From assembly GCA_027486655.1 (NCBI GenBank), contig JAIXOR010000069.1:1-64000 (forward strand): a stretch of 64,000 nt of DNA, given 5' to 3'. The notes under the pieces were generated by a model. The model made no database searches and was not told the DNA's origin. It saw nothing but the letters and a program-made list of their open reading frames with translations. Below are positions 1 through 9,156 of this stretch, piece after piece (positions within the stretch are counted from its first letter, which is position 1; every line of letters starts with the position of its first letter). Both the position numbers and the translations under genes were made by a program. Source of the DNA: Verrucomicrobiaceae bacterium. GTDB taxonomy: Bacteria; Verrucomicrobiota; Verrucomicrobiia; Verrucomicrobiales; Akkermansiaceae.

Positions 1-265
1 CTTCCCCCCGGAGATCGATTCGGCCCTTGCGCAGGACTTGCGCGGGATTGAGAATATGTCGGAAAGGTTTTCAGTTCGCAGATGCGCGCTGTCGCCTTTC
101 GTTGGACATAAACTACCCCGGATGTTTCGCCTTTGAAAGGTTTTTGGAGTCCCATTCCCGGACAGATGGTCCCATTTCCGGCCACATGGTCCACTCGCCG
201 CATTCATGGGCTGCCAGGCACTTTTTCCTAGGCCGATTCCCGCACCACAGGCAGAATGGAGCATC
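1..265. other. Gene-free left edge
   Basis: No credible coding region is seen; short open frames here have no recognisable composition or partners. The only structure noted is the set of degenerate 20-bp tandem repeats at 149-208. The segment presumably holds the promoter for the + strand PEP-CTERM/DUF1800/DUF1501 unit, but no convincing -35/-10 pair was found. Confidence 0.5.
149..208. repeat. Three degenerate 20-bp tandem repeats
   Basis: Three consecutive 20-bp units begin with GTCC and end with ATG (149-168, 169-188, 189-208). Units 1 and 2 match at 17 of 20 positions; unit 3 is weaker, 12 of 20 against unit 2. Multiple short repeats of this kind occur at the ends of some insertion sequences (IS21 family) and at regulator binding sites. 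No transposase is adjacent, so the role is open. Confidence 0.5.
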
Positions 266-892
266 TTGAGAACGCTGCTCATCGCGATCGGTTCCGCCCT
301 TTCCGCATCCGCGGCGGTGAGCCTGCATCAGCACGAAAGCTTCCAAGGCTTCCACGACTGGGACAGCGGATCGCAGAACCCCAACCCGCCTGCGGTTCTC
401 GCCGACAGCGGCCCGGGAGGAAACGGCGATGCTTCGCTCAAAGTCACTGCGAATGGCAGCAGCGTGGCCGGTGGACGCCTCGTGGTCTACAGCCAGTCGG
501 ATTGGACCGGTGCCTTCGTTTCACAAAACATCACGAGCCTCGCCATCCACATCCGCAACGGCGGCAGCACCCCGCTCGCCATGCGTCTCGCCTTCAACGG
601 CCCGGGCGGGTGGTTCGTCACCCCCTCTCAATCCGTCGCCCCGTTTTCCGGATGGAACGCGCTGCTCTTCGACATCCGCCCCACGGCCCTGCTCGCCTCC
701 GGTGGCAGCAACGCCGGCCAGACGATGGCGGGCGTGACCGAAACGAGAGTCCTGCATTCCAACACCACGGACTTCCGCGGCGCACGCATTTCCTCCTCCT
801 TCCTCATGGACAACGTGCGGGCCATACCGGAACCGCAGATCGCCTCCATCGCCACACTGGCGGGTTTCCTGCTCATCCGCCGCCAGCGCTAA
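266..892 (+). CDS. PEP-CTERM exported protein
   Basis: Small exported protein of about 208 residues with unknown role. A TTG start at 266 is preferred because GGAG lies 5 nt upstream and the product then begins with a clean signal peptide (MRTLLIAIGSALSASAA). A longer reading from 206 would bury that signal. The body is a beta-rich, low-Cys domain of about 170 residues. The C-terminus is a PEP-CTERM signal: 'IPEPQ', a short hydrophobic stretch and 'RRQR', which in the family targets proteins to an exosortase. No exosortase gene is in this window. The next gene starts 25 nt downstream on the same strand, so co-transcription with the DUF1800 gene is likely. Confidence 0.7.
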   Translation: MRTLLIAIGSALSASAAVSLHQHESFQGFHDWDSGSQNPNPPAVLADSGPGGNGDASLKVTANGSSVAGGRLVVYSQSDWTGAFVSQNITSLAIHIRNGGSTPLAMRLAFNGPGGWFVTPSQSVAPFSGWNALLFDIRPTALLASGGSNAGQTMAGVTETRVLHSNTTDFRGARISSSFLMDNVRAIPEPQIASIATLAGFLLIRRQR

Positions 893-917
893 CCCACTCC
901 AGACGCCCATCCCTCCC

Positions 918-3900
918 ATGCGTTTCCCACCGATCCACCTCCTGCTCTTCGGAGCGATCAGTTGCGGGGCCACCTTCGCCTCCTCGTTCTCCACCGTCTG
1001 GCAACTCGGAACGGACGACAACTCCCTCGCACCCTTCTCCCAGGAAAGCTTTGCCTCTAACAACCCGCCGGGATCGGCTGGCGTCAAGGACGACGACTAC
1101 TACCTCGCCGGCACCTATCCCGCCCCGATCGGCACCCTCGCCGCCGACGAACCGGTGGCCGAATTCGAACGCGCCGTCACCTCCAGCGACCCGAGAAACC
1201 GGATCCACTTCAACCTAACAGCTTCGCAGGCCGCGGCATCCTCAAGACTCCGCGTCACTGTCGACCTCACCTCCGGCGGAGCCTGGGTGGGAGGAACGAT
1301 TCCGGGCTTCAATTCGCACAACGTCGCCGTTCGTTTCAACGGCGTCCTCCTGGGGACCACCAGCGACATCCGCTGGAACCGGACGCTCACCTACACGATC
1401 CCCGCCCAGGCCGTTTCCGCCGTGGCGGGTGCGAACCGGTTGGAAATCGAGCGCACCGGCGGCTCCGCAGGCGGCTACATCGGCCTCGACTACCTCCGCC
1501 TCGAAGCGGACCCCGTGGCTCTATCAGACGCCGATGGCGATGGCATGCCGCGTTGGTTCGAGGATACCTACGGCTTCAGCGACACCGTGGCCGCAGACGC
1601 CACACAGGATCCGGACGGCGACGGAAACCACAATCGATCCGAGTTCCTGACCGGCACCAACCCCACCGATCCGGACAGTGACAACGACGGACTGCGGGAT
1701 CCCCAGGAAACCACAGCGGGGACTTCCCCCATCCTTTCCGATACCGATGGCGACGGCCTCAACGACGGGCAGGAAACCAGCAGTAACCCGCTCTTGGCAG
1801 ATACCGATGGCGACGGTTTCCCGGATGGCTACGAAATCGAGCGGGGATCCAATCCGTCGAACGCGCTTTCCAAACCCTTCGATTTCCCCGGAGCCATCAG
1901 CCTGCAGTTCATCGCCGAGCAAATGGCGTCCGCCACCCTAGGAAACTGGGAACCCGCAGGAGTTTTCCGGTTTCCCCACTGGAACGCCTCCGCACCGCTG
2001 CCCGGCTGGGCGGATGGCACCACGGTGTTGAGCTCCTCGTTGTCCGCCCTGCGCAATCATCGCGGACAAAGCACCAGCGCCGCTGCTTCATGGAGCTACC
2101 ACTTCGCCGGAGAAGGCCTCCACAAGGGCGATGGCGATGAACGCATGCTCAACGGCATGATCCGCACCCGAAGGTCCAGCACGGTGAACACCCCGGCCAC
2201 CATCCAGCTCACCGGCATTCCTTACGCCACCTACGATCTGATCGTCTATGCCGGCTACATCTACCCCGGAAGCCGGGGAATGCTCCGCCTCAACGGAAAC
2301 CCGGCGACCAGCCGTTACTTCGTCTCCGCCAGCTCACCGCCTTTCACGGGATGGACCGAGATCACCGCCACCTCCCTCGCCGGCGTCAAACCCGCGAACT
2401 TCGCACGCTATCGGAATCTATCAGGAAGCAGCCAGACCATCTCCCTCGAGTCCGTCGATAACGAAACGGTGGGCATCCACGGCATCCAGATCCTCAATAG
2501 CGGCACGGACACCGATGGCGACGGCATCAAGGACCTCACCGAACTCGAATTCGGATTCAACCCGGCGCTGGCCGATGCCCTTCAGGATCCGGATGGGGAC
2601 GGAATGACCAATTCCTCTGAACTTGTTGCCGGCACCGATCCCAAACACGCGGATAGCGACCGGGACGGCATCAAGGACGGAAACGAAGCCCTTCACTCGA
2701 CATCCCCCCTCGATCCGGACACGGACAACGATGGCTGGCTGGACGGCCGCGAGATCACCGCAAGCCCATTCCCTTCGTCTCCCCTGCTCTCGGATACAGA
2801 CGGCGATGGATTCAGCGATCCGGTCGAACAGTCCGCAGGATCGAATCCCAACCTCGCATCAAGCATCCCACCGTCGGTGCCGGTCTGGGATGCCGCCACG
2901 CGCACCTGGCGCTGGAGGATCGATCAGATCCGGCTCCTCTGGAATCATGATCAATCGATGCTCGGGGCCATCGAGAATGACGAAAGCATGCTCTGCGAAG
3001 CCATCGCCGACATCAACCAAAGCGGCTGGAACCGGCAGATCGCCATCGGAATCCGCTACATCAATGGCAAACTGGTCCACCGCTTCCGGGCCATCGAGGG
3101 GGCCTTCCACCAGAGCGGCGATCCAGGCGCGGGTTTCTGGGACAGCGACTGGAGCGCCAACCCTGTCGACCGCACCCGTGACCTCGGGCTGAGCGGATAC
3201 GGAAATCCGGATGATTCCAAACCGCTGCGCCTTGAGTTCACCGCCACCCAGCCGAATCCCGCGGTGAACCTCTGGACTCTCAACTTCCTCGTCGCGGATC
3301 TCAGCAACCCGGCCGCCCCCGTGACCCTCGCCAGTTGGACCCGCACCAACGCGGTCGCCGCGGATCCCTCGCTCTTGAACGGCACCGCCGTCTGGCGCAA
3401 CCAACAGGGCATCACCGGTGCCATCGACTTCACCTACGAGACCGGTGTCCGCGCCTTGATTTCCTCCGCGCCGCTCGCCCCCCAGGATTCGGACAGCGAT
3501 GGCATGCCGGACGCCTGGGAATCCCTCCACGGGCTGAATCCCTCGAACCACCTCGATGCCACCACCGACACCGACGGCGATGGGTTGGAGAACCGCAGGG
3601 AATTTCTGTTAGGAACCCTCCCCCGCAACGCGGACAGCGACGGCGACGGAGCACCCGATGGCGCAGAGCTCCACCACGGAGCGGATCCCCTCTCCAACCT
3701 CAGCCTTCCGGCATGGTTCACCTTTCAGGGGACCATGGATGATCTCGATGGCGATGGATTGTCCGACTCCTGGGTGCTCTGGAGCGGCGGCGGCCCGCGT
3801 TCCCCATCCGCCGATGAGGACGGAGACGGCGTGGACAACCTCCGGGAAAGTCTCGCTGGCACCGATCCCGATGATCCGTCCTCCCGCTTCGACCTTGCCT

Positions 3901-5894
3901 CCTGGAGGACAGCGAACGACCTCGTGCTTTCCTGGACCGACCTTCCCTTCAAACGGCAACGGCTCGAACACAGTGGTTCGCTCGATGACTGGCTTCCTCT
4001 AACAGGAGTCGGTGCGCCCGTCACCACCGGCGGGCGCAAGCAACTCACGCTGCCCGGGGTCTTCACCTCTCCCGCAGCCGACACCTTTTTCCGCAGTGGA
4101 GCGGATGCCATCGATACGGATGCGGACGGCGTCGAGGACTGGGCGGAAAACCGCGTGCTCGGATCCTCGCCCACCCAGACCGGCTCGATGAGTCAGCCGC
4201 TCGTCCGCAATAACGGACAAACACTCTCAGGCGACTCGCTGGCCCTGCTCAACCGTCTCCAGGGTTCATCGCCCGCGGGCGGCACGGCAGGAAGCGCTTC
4301 TCCGGGCACGCCGTCCCCGGTGCATGCCTCGCGTTTTCTCATGCAGGCCAGTTTCGGACCAACCACCGAGTCCATACAATCGGTTAGAAACCTCGGCTAC
4401 GATGGCTGGATCCAACAGCAGATCGCCCTGCCTCCCTCCCTGCTCCAACCCTACATCCGCGAGGCCAAGCGGGATGCAGCCGGCAGTCGTGTGGATCCCT
4501 ACTACAACTTCAACGAACTCGACCAATTCCTCCACGGCAACAACGTCACCACCCCGTTTGCGAGAAATGCCATCCGCGGTGCCGACCAACTGCGCCAGCG
4601 GGTGGCCTTCGCCCTCTCCCAAATCCTCGTCGTTTCTCGGCGCGATGCCCAGTTGGAGGAGAAGCCCGAGGCGATGACAAACTACTACGACATGCTCGTC
4701 CGGCATGCCCTCGGCAACTATGGCGAGCTCTTGCGCGAACTGACCTTCCACCCCTCGATGGGCTGGTATCTCAGCAGCGCCGGAAACCAGAAGGCGGATC
4801 CATCCATCCCGCGCTATCCCGATGAAAACTATGCCCGGGAGATCATGCAGTTATTCACCATCGGCCTCTGGGAGCTGAACCCGGACGGCACCCGCAAGCT
4901 CGACCCCGCCGGCCAGCCGATCCCCACCTACGACAATGGCGACATCACCGAACTCGCGCGAGTCTTCACCGGCATGTACTTCGCCTCGCCCTACGGTTGG
5001 GGCGGAGCCGGTTGGGCGGACGAGCACTACACCCTGCCCATGGTGATGTATCCCGAGCGTCACGACTTCGGAGTGAAGCGCCTGCCCGGCGGCTTCGTGG
5101 TCCCCGCCCGCGAGGAATCCGAGGAGAACGGCATGCAGGACATCCGCGATGCGGTGGACTCGCTCTTCCTGCATTCGAACACACCGCCCTTCGTGTGCCG
5201 CCAGTTGATCCAGTTCCTGGTCACGGACAACCCGACGCCCGCTTACGTGAAACGCGTGCAGGATGTTTTCGTGAACGACGGATCCGGCACTCGCGGCAAT
5301 CTCGCCGCAGTCGTGAAAGCCATCCTGCTCGATCCCGAGGCCCGGTCCCTGCCGCTCGACACAGGCTATGGCAAGGTCCGCGAGCCGGTGATCCGCACCA
5401 TGCATCTCGGACGCCTCATGAAACTTGCGGACGCCCATCCCTCCTTCGTCTGGTGGAACTGGACGGACAACTTCTACAACTCCTCGCTGCAGGAGCCCAT
5501 GAACGCCCCGAGCGTCTTCAACTTCTACACCCCCGTCTATCAGGCACCGGGCGAGGTCCGCCAGGAAGGCCTCGTGAGCCCCGGTTTCCAGATCGTCAAC
5601 ACCTTCACCGCCGTTTCCTTCCCCAACCTTCTCTGGGACTACCTGCACGACGGTTTCAAGTCCGGCTGGACCTGGGATTTCCCGCTCGATTACAGCCGCA
5701 CCCTGCTTCTATCGGAAAATCCGGCGGCTCTCGTGGATCACATCGATCTGCTCGTCTGTGCAGGCAACCTTTCGGCCCGCACCCGCGGCATCCTCATGAA
5801 CACCCTCTCGAATCCGGCACTCAGCCGCAAGGACCGCGTCGCCCTCGCGCTCTGGACCGCGATGAACAGCCCGGAAGGCGTCGTCCAGCGTTAA
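918..5894 (+). CDS. DUF1800 protein with calcium-binding TSP3 stalk
   Basis: Exported 1658-residue multidomain protein. A signal peptide (residues 1-22) is followed by a beta-rich, carbohydrate-binding-like domain (about 25-190). Many thrombospondin type 3 repeats of the form DxDGDGxxD are then scattered from about 200 to 1120, with further beta domains between them. A C-terminal DUF1800 domain (about 1137-1655) starts at 'ASRFLMQASFGPT'. The repeats bind calcium in known families and would make a rigid stalk. DUF1800 has no established activity, but its genes are very often next to DUF1501 genes in Verrucomicrobia and Planctomycetes, as here (17 nt downstream). Surface or periplasmic location is inferred. 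Confidence 0.88.
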   Translation: MRFPPIHLLLFGAISCGATFASSFSTVWQLGTDDNSLAPFSQESFASNNPPGSAGVKDDDYYLAGTYPAPIGTLAADEPVAEFERAVTSSDPRNRIHFNLTASQAAASSRLRVTVDLTSGGAWVGGTIPGFNSHNVAVRFNGVLLGTTSDIRWNRTLTYTIPAQAVSAVAGANRLEIERTGGSAGGYIGLDYLRLEADPVALSDADGDGMPRWFEDTYGFSDTVAADATQDPDGDGNHNRSEFLTGTNPTDPDSDNDGLRDPQETTAGTSPILSDTDGDGLNDGQETSSNPLLADTDGDGFPDGYEIERGSNPSNALSKPFDFPGAISLQFIAEQMASATLGNWEPAGVFRFPHWNASAPLPGWADGTTVLSSSLSALRNHRGQSTSAAASWSYHFAGEGLHKGDGDERMLNGMIRTRRSSTVNTPATIQLTGIPYATYDLIVYAGYIYPGSRGMLRLNGNPATSRYFVSASSPPFTGWTEITATSLAGVKPANFARYRNLSGSSQTISLESVDNETVGIHGIQILNSGTDTDGDGIKDLTELEFGFNPALADALQDPDGDGMTNSSELVAGTDPKHADSDRDGIKDGNEALHSTSPLDPDTDNDGWLDGREITASPFPSSPLLSDTDGDGFSDPVEQSAGSNPNLASSIPPSVPVWDAATRTWRWRIDQIRLLWNHDQSMLGAIENDESMLCEAIADINQSGWNRQIAIGIRYINGKLVHRFRAIEGAFHQSGDPGAGFWDSDWSANPVDRTRDLGLSGYGNPDDSKPLRLEFTATQPNPAVNLWTLNFLVADLSNPAAPVTLASWTRTNAVAADPSLLNGTAVWRNQQGITGAIDFTYETGVRALISSAPLAPQDSDSDGMPDAWESLHGLNPSNHLDATTDTDGDGLENRREFLLGTLPRNADSDGDGAPDGAELHHGADPLSNLSLPAWFTFQGTMDDLDGDGLSDSWVLWSGGGPRSPSADEDGDGVDNLRESLAGTDPDDPSSRFDLASWRTANDLVLSWTDLPFKRQRLEHSGSLDDWLPLTGVGAPVTTGGRKQLTLPGVFTSPAADTFFRSGADAIDTDADGVEDWAENRVLGSSPTQTGSMSQPLVRNNGQTLSGDSLALLNRLQGSSPAGGTAGSASPGTPSPVHASRFLMQASFGPTTESIQSVRNLGYDGWIQQQIALPPSLLQPYIREAKRDAAGSRVDPYYNFNELDQFLHGNNVTTPFARNAIRGADQLRQRVAFALSQILVVSRRDAQLEEKPEAMTNYYDMLVRHALGNYGELLRELTFHPSMGWYLSSAGNQKADPSIPRYPDENYAREIMQLFTIGLWELNPDGTRKLDPAGQPIPTYDNGDITELARVFTGMYFASPYGWGGAGWADEHYTLPMVMYPERHDFGVKRLPGGFVVPAREESEENGMQDIRDAVDSLFLHSNTPPFVCRQLIQFLVTDNPTPAYVKRVQDVFVNDGSGTRGNLAAVVKAILLDPEARSLPLDTGYGKVREPVIRTMHLGRLMKLADAHPSFVWWNWTDNFYNSSLQEPMNAPSVFNFYTPVYQAPGEVRQEGLVSPGFQIVNTFTAVSFPNLLWDYLHDGFKSGWTWDFPLDYSRTLLLSENPAALVDHIDLLVCAGNLSARTRGILMNTLSNPALSRKDRVALALWTAMNSPEGVVQR

Positions 5895-5911
5895 CCCCTC
5901 CCCTCAACTCC

Positions 5912-7381
5912 ATGCGCACCCGCAGACAATTTCTCGGTGAAACCAGTTGTGCCGCGATCGGCACCACCTCGGTCCTCTCCACCCTGCTGAACCTCACCAT
6001 GGCCAACCACGCCGCGGCGCAGGCCGGGCTCGGCACGCAGCGCAAGGCCCTCGTCTGCCTGTTCCTCTCCGGCGGGTGCGATACCTACAACCTGCTCATT
6101 CCGCGGGACCAACCCGGACCCTACGACGAATACGCCGCCTCCCGCTCCGGGTTGGCCATTCCGCGTTCTCAGTTGCTTCCGCTCAACCACACCGACCCGC
6201 TCGGCCGCAGCTTCGGACTGCATCCCTCGTGCACCCGTCTTGCGGAAATGTTCAACGGCATGGGAGGGGATCCCAACAAGAAGCGCGTCGCCTTCCTCGC
6301 CAACATCGGCACGCTCATCGAGCCCATCCCTAACAAAAACGCCTACCTCAACGGCACCGTCGCCGTGCCCAAGGCGCTCTTCTCCCACCGCGACCAGATC
6401 GAGCAATGGCAGACCTCCGTGCCCCAGGGCATGCAGGTGCTGTCCGGTTGGGGCGGACGCGCCGCGGACGTGATCCACTCCGCACTCAATACCGAGCAAA
6501 CCGCAGGCTATTACATGCCGATGAACTTCTCGCTCTCGGGAAACTCCGCGTTCCAGATCGGCCAGAGCGAAGGCCAGTTCGTGATCACCAGCGCCGGAGC
6601 CCTCGCCTTCACCGGGACCAACGCCAACTCGGCCGTGCACCAGGCCAAGAACCAGGCGCTGCGGGACACCATCGCCAGCCCGATCGAGGACCACTACCGC
6701 AACCTCTTCCAACGCACCCACGGCCGCATCACCTCCAACAGCATCGAGCGCGGCATCGAGTTTCAAAGCCGCTACAACACGCCGGGCAGCCTGAACGGGG
6801 CCGATGTCAACACGGTGCTCAACAACGCCGGTTTTCCAAACCACTGGCTGTCCGATCAGTTCAAGGCCGCCGTGCGCACCATCGCCATCCGCGAATCCCT
6901 CAAGCTCCGGCGGCAGACGATCTTCATCGACTTCCCCGGCTGGGACCACCACTCCGAACTCCTCGTCAACCACCGCAACATGCTCACCACGCTCGACCGC
7001 GTGCTCTATGCCTTCCAGCAGTGCCTCGAAACGCTCGGACTGGCCAATGACGTGATCACCTTCACCTGCTCGGACTTCGGCCGCACGCTGCGCTCCAACG
7101 GCCAGGGCACCGATCACGCGTGGTCCGGAAACCAGATCGTCATGGGCGGCCCCGTCACCGGCGGGGTGATCCGCGGCACCTATCCTTCGCTTGCCATCGA
7201 CGGCGCGGACGACATCGGCCGCGGCGGGCGGATCTATCCGAAGCTCTCGGCGGACCAGTATTTCTGCGAACTCCTCCGCTGGTTCGGAGTGAGTCCGGGG
7301 GACATGGACATGGTGCTTCCCAACATCCGGAACTTCCACAATCCCGACTCAGGCACTCCGTCCGTGGGCTTCACCGTGTGA
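5912..7381 (+). CDS. DUF1501 Tat-exported protein
   Basis: 489-residue protein with a twin-arginine signal (MRTRRQFLGE, then a hydrophobic stretch), so it is probably exported folded. The ATG at 5912 is chosen because the Tat motif begins there; the open frame extends far upstream inside the DUF1800 gene without meaning. The body matches DUF1501, whose fold is related to the alkaline phosphatase/sulfatase superfamily: 'LFLSGGCDTYNLL' near the mature N-terminus, 'FIDFPGWDHHSEL' in the middle and 'TCSDFGRTLRSNGQGTDHAW' near the C-terminus supply Asp/His residues suited to metal binding. It closes the unit with the DUF1800 partner. The substrate is unknown. Confidence 0.88.
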   Translation: MRTRRQFLGETSCAAIGTTSVLSTLLNLTMANHAAAQAGLGTQRKALVCLFLSGGCDTYNLLIPRDQPGPYDEYAASRSGLAIPRSQLLPLNHTDPLGRSFGLHPSCTRLAEMFNGMGGDPNKKRVAFLANIGTLIEPIPNKNAYLNGTVAVPKALFSHRDQIEQWQTSVPQGMQVLSGWGGRAADVIHSALNTEQTAGYYMPMNFSLSGNSAFQIGQSEGQFVITSAGALAFTGTNANSAVHQAKNQALRDTIASPIEDHYRNLFQRTHGRITSNSIERGIEFQSRYNTPGSLNGADVNTVLNNAGFPNHWLSDQFKAAVRTIAIRESLKLRRQTIFIDFPGWDHHSELLVNHRNMLTTLDRVLYAFQQCLETLGLANDVITFTCSDFGRTLRSNGQGTDHAWSGNQIVMGGPVTGGVIRGTYPSLAIDGADDIGRGGRIYPKLSADQYFCELLRWFGVSPGDMDMVLPNIRNFHNPDSGTPSVGFTV

Positions 7382-7434
7382 CGCCCTGCGGCTCCCTGCG
7401 ATCGCAGCAACAGCGAAGGCGTTTCCGAATCCGC

Positions 7435-8379
7435 TCAGAGAGTGGGGATCTGCACCAGCTTGGTGTAGTTGTAGGCGTTCTTCTTCATGAACTCGGACTT
7501 CGCCTCCTCGCTGGAGAAGCCACGGGTCCGGATCTGGTCGATGCCCGCGTCCGAAAGAACGGTGAGCGCGACTTCAAGCGACTTGAGGCGGCCGGACTTC
7601 AACTGCTCGGCGGTGACCTTGCCACCCGAGATCGTGCTTTCGATGCCGGTTCCCTTGATCTTGAAGGTCGAGGTGGAGGTTCCGGAGTTCGTTTGACCGA
7701 TCACGATGGGCACGTTGACCACCTCGGTCTTGCCACCGGCGACGGTGGGAGGAATGACCACCTCCACCTGGAAGGTGACCGTGAACTGATAGACGTTTTC
7801 ACAAACGAAGTTTTCCGGCTTTTTCAGATCCTCGCGGTAGCTGCCGAACGCGGTCTCCAGATTGATCTGGCCGAGCAGATTGTCGAAGGTCGGTTTGGGG
7901 TCCACCAGCAGGCGGTTGAGCACGAAGGTGAAGCTGTTGCCGGTGCTGAGGATCGGATCCCGGTAGGCGAGCGAGTAGGCCACGCAGGAGACGTCGCCAC
8001 CCAGATCCTTCGCGGTGCCGATCTCACCGTTGTATCGATCCGAGGATCCGGAGAAAAAGATCAGCTCGGCGGCATTGGTGCTCGCCAGCTTCGGGGAGGC
8101 GCCACCGTCGCCCACAGGCAGTTTTGATATGGCGGAGAGCCACTCGAATTCATTGCCACGGCGCGTGACCAGCGTTTCAAAATCCTTGGCCATGGCTTCC
8201 ACCATCGCCTTGGCCTGGCGGGAGGCGCGGAGTTCCGCACGGCTGCGGTTCCAGGTATCGATGGCGATTGAAGTGATCGAAACGAGAACCGTGACGATGA
8301 TGGTGGTGATGGCCATCGCCACCATGAGCTCCATCAGGGTGAATCCTGCGGCGGATTGGGGTTTCCTTTGGGTTTTCAT
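7435..8379 (-). CDS. Pseudopilin, Verru_Chthon cassette protein C-like
   Basis: 314-residue protein with a type IV prepilin leader: 'AAGFTLMELMVAMAIT' gives a Gly at -1, Phe at +1 and Glu at +5, followed by a hydrophobic helix. The segment after the helix ('TWNRSRAELRASRQAKAMVE') and the length fit the Verru_Chthon cassette protein C family. It is the last gene of a three-gene unit (gap 21 nt from the previous one). The proteins presumably assemble a pseudopilus-like structure in the inner membrane after peptidase cleavage; the peptidase and assembly ATPase are not in the window. Assignment to C rather than another cassette member is by eye. Confidence 0.72.
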   Translation of the reverse strand: MKTQRKPQSAAGFTLMELMVAMAITTIIVTVLVSITSIAIDTWNRSRAELRASRQAKAMVEAMAKDFETLVTRRGNEFEWLSAISKLPVGDGGASPKLASTNAAELIFFSGSSDRYNGEIGTAKDLGGDVSCVAYSLAYRDPILSTGNSFTFVLNRLLVDPKPTFDNLLGQINLETAFGSYREDLKKPENFVCENVYQFTVTFQVEVVIPPTVAGGKTEVVNVPIVIGQTNSGTSTSTFKIKGTGIESTISGGKVTAEQLKSGRLKSLEVALTVLSDAGIDQIRTRGFSSEEAKSEFMKKNAYNYTKLVQIPTL

Positions 8380-8400
8380 GGACGGATCAGGAAATGGATT

Positions 8401-9153
8401 TCAGCGGCGGACCGCAAGATTGCGCGAAAAGACGGGGTTCTTCGCATTGGTGAAGGATTTGGCGAATCCCGTCGGCGAGTCGAGGAAGCCGGCGGACTTG
8501 GCTGGAAGGGTGTAGAAGTCGGCGGCAAACGCGATGACCGCTTCCGGATACTCATCGGAGTTTGTGATCGCAGTCTGCGTGGTGGCCTTTGGATCGACGA
8601 TTTGCCCTGCCTGGCCCACCTTGAGCTCGCCCTTGGCCGTATCGAAGACCAGCTGGGTGCACTTCACCAGATAGATGCCGCCCTCGATCGCCGGGATGTC
8701 CGCCTTGAGCAGCGTGTCATTCTTGCGGCGGACCATGGTGATCATGTTGTAGTCCTTGCCGGGCAACTTGTTGGTCATGTCCGCAACCGGATCCGGACTG
8801 CCGTCGGTGCGGGTGCTGGTGAGGCTCCCGCGATACTGATAGACCAGCAGGGCGGTATCGGTCTTGTCCGAGCGCATGATCCAGCTGAAAGCCTTGTCGA
8901 AGCCGGTGAAGGAGGTCGAAGTCTTGGATTCCAATCCGGCCTCCTGCCCGGTGCGCAAGGTCACCAGTTCGTTTTCGATGGTGGATGCGAGGCGGTCCGC
9001 CTCCTGCACGCTGATGGCCTTCTTGATGCCGGCGGCCGCGGGAGCGAAAACGACGATGAACCCCGTGAGCAGCACGGCGAGCACGCCGATGGCGATGACG
9101 GTTTCAAGCAGCGTGAAGCCGCGTTTCAAGGACGAGGTGAGGGTTTTTTTCAT
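8401..9153 (-). CDS. Pseudopilin, Verru_Chthon cassette protein B-like
   Basis: 250-residue protein with a prepilin N-terminus ('KRGFTLLETVIAIGVLAVLL', cleavage expected between G and F). Beyond the N-terminal helix there is a variable globular region with few recognisable motifs. It lies 3 nt after the preceding pseudopilin gene and 21 nt before the next, so the three are almost certainly one transcript. Minor pseudopilins of type II secretion and type IV pili share this leader. The Verru_Chthon B label rests on leader sequence, size and position, not on a database match. Confidence 0.68.
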   Translation of the reverse strand: MKKTLTSSLKRGFTLLETVIAIGVLAVLLTGFIVVFAPAAAGIKKAISVQEADRLASTIENELVTLRTGQEAGLESKTSTSFTGFDKAFSWIMRSDKTDTALLVYQYRGSLTSTRTDGSPDPVADMTNKLPGKDYNMITMVRRKNDTLLKADIPAIEGGIYLVKCTQLVFDTAKGELKVGQAGQIVDPKATTQTAITNSDEYPEAVIAFAADFYTLPAKSAGFLDSPTGFAKSFTNAKNPVFSRNLAVRR

Positions 9154-9156
9154 GAT

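Noticed and set aside
1500-4200. Apparent tandem DNA repeats (GATGGCGACGG-like) across the DUF1800 gene
   Set aside because: They are explained by the coding of DxDGDG calcium-binding protein repeats, not by a DNA-level repeat array.
4997-5911. A long upstream extension of the DUF1501 frame
   Set aside because: It runs in an alternate frame of the DUF1800 gene and lacks homology; the Tat signal at 5912 marks the true start.
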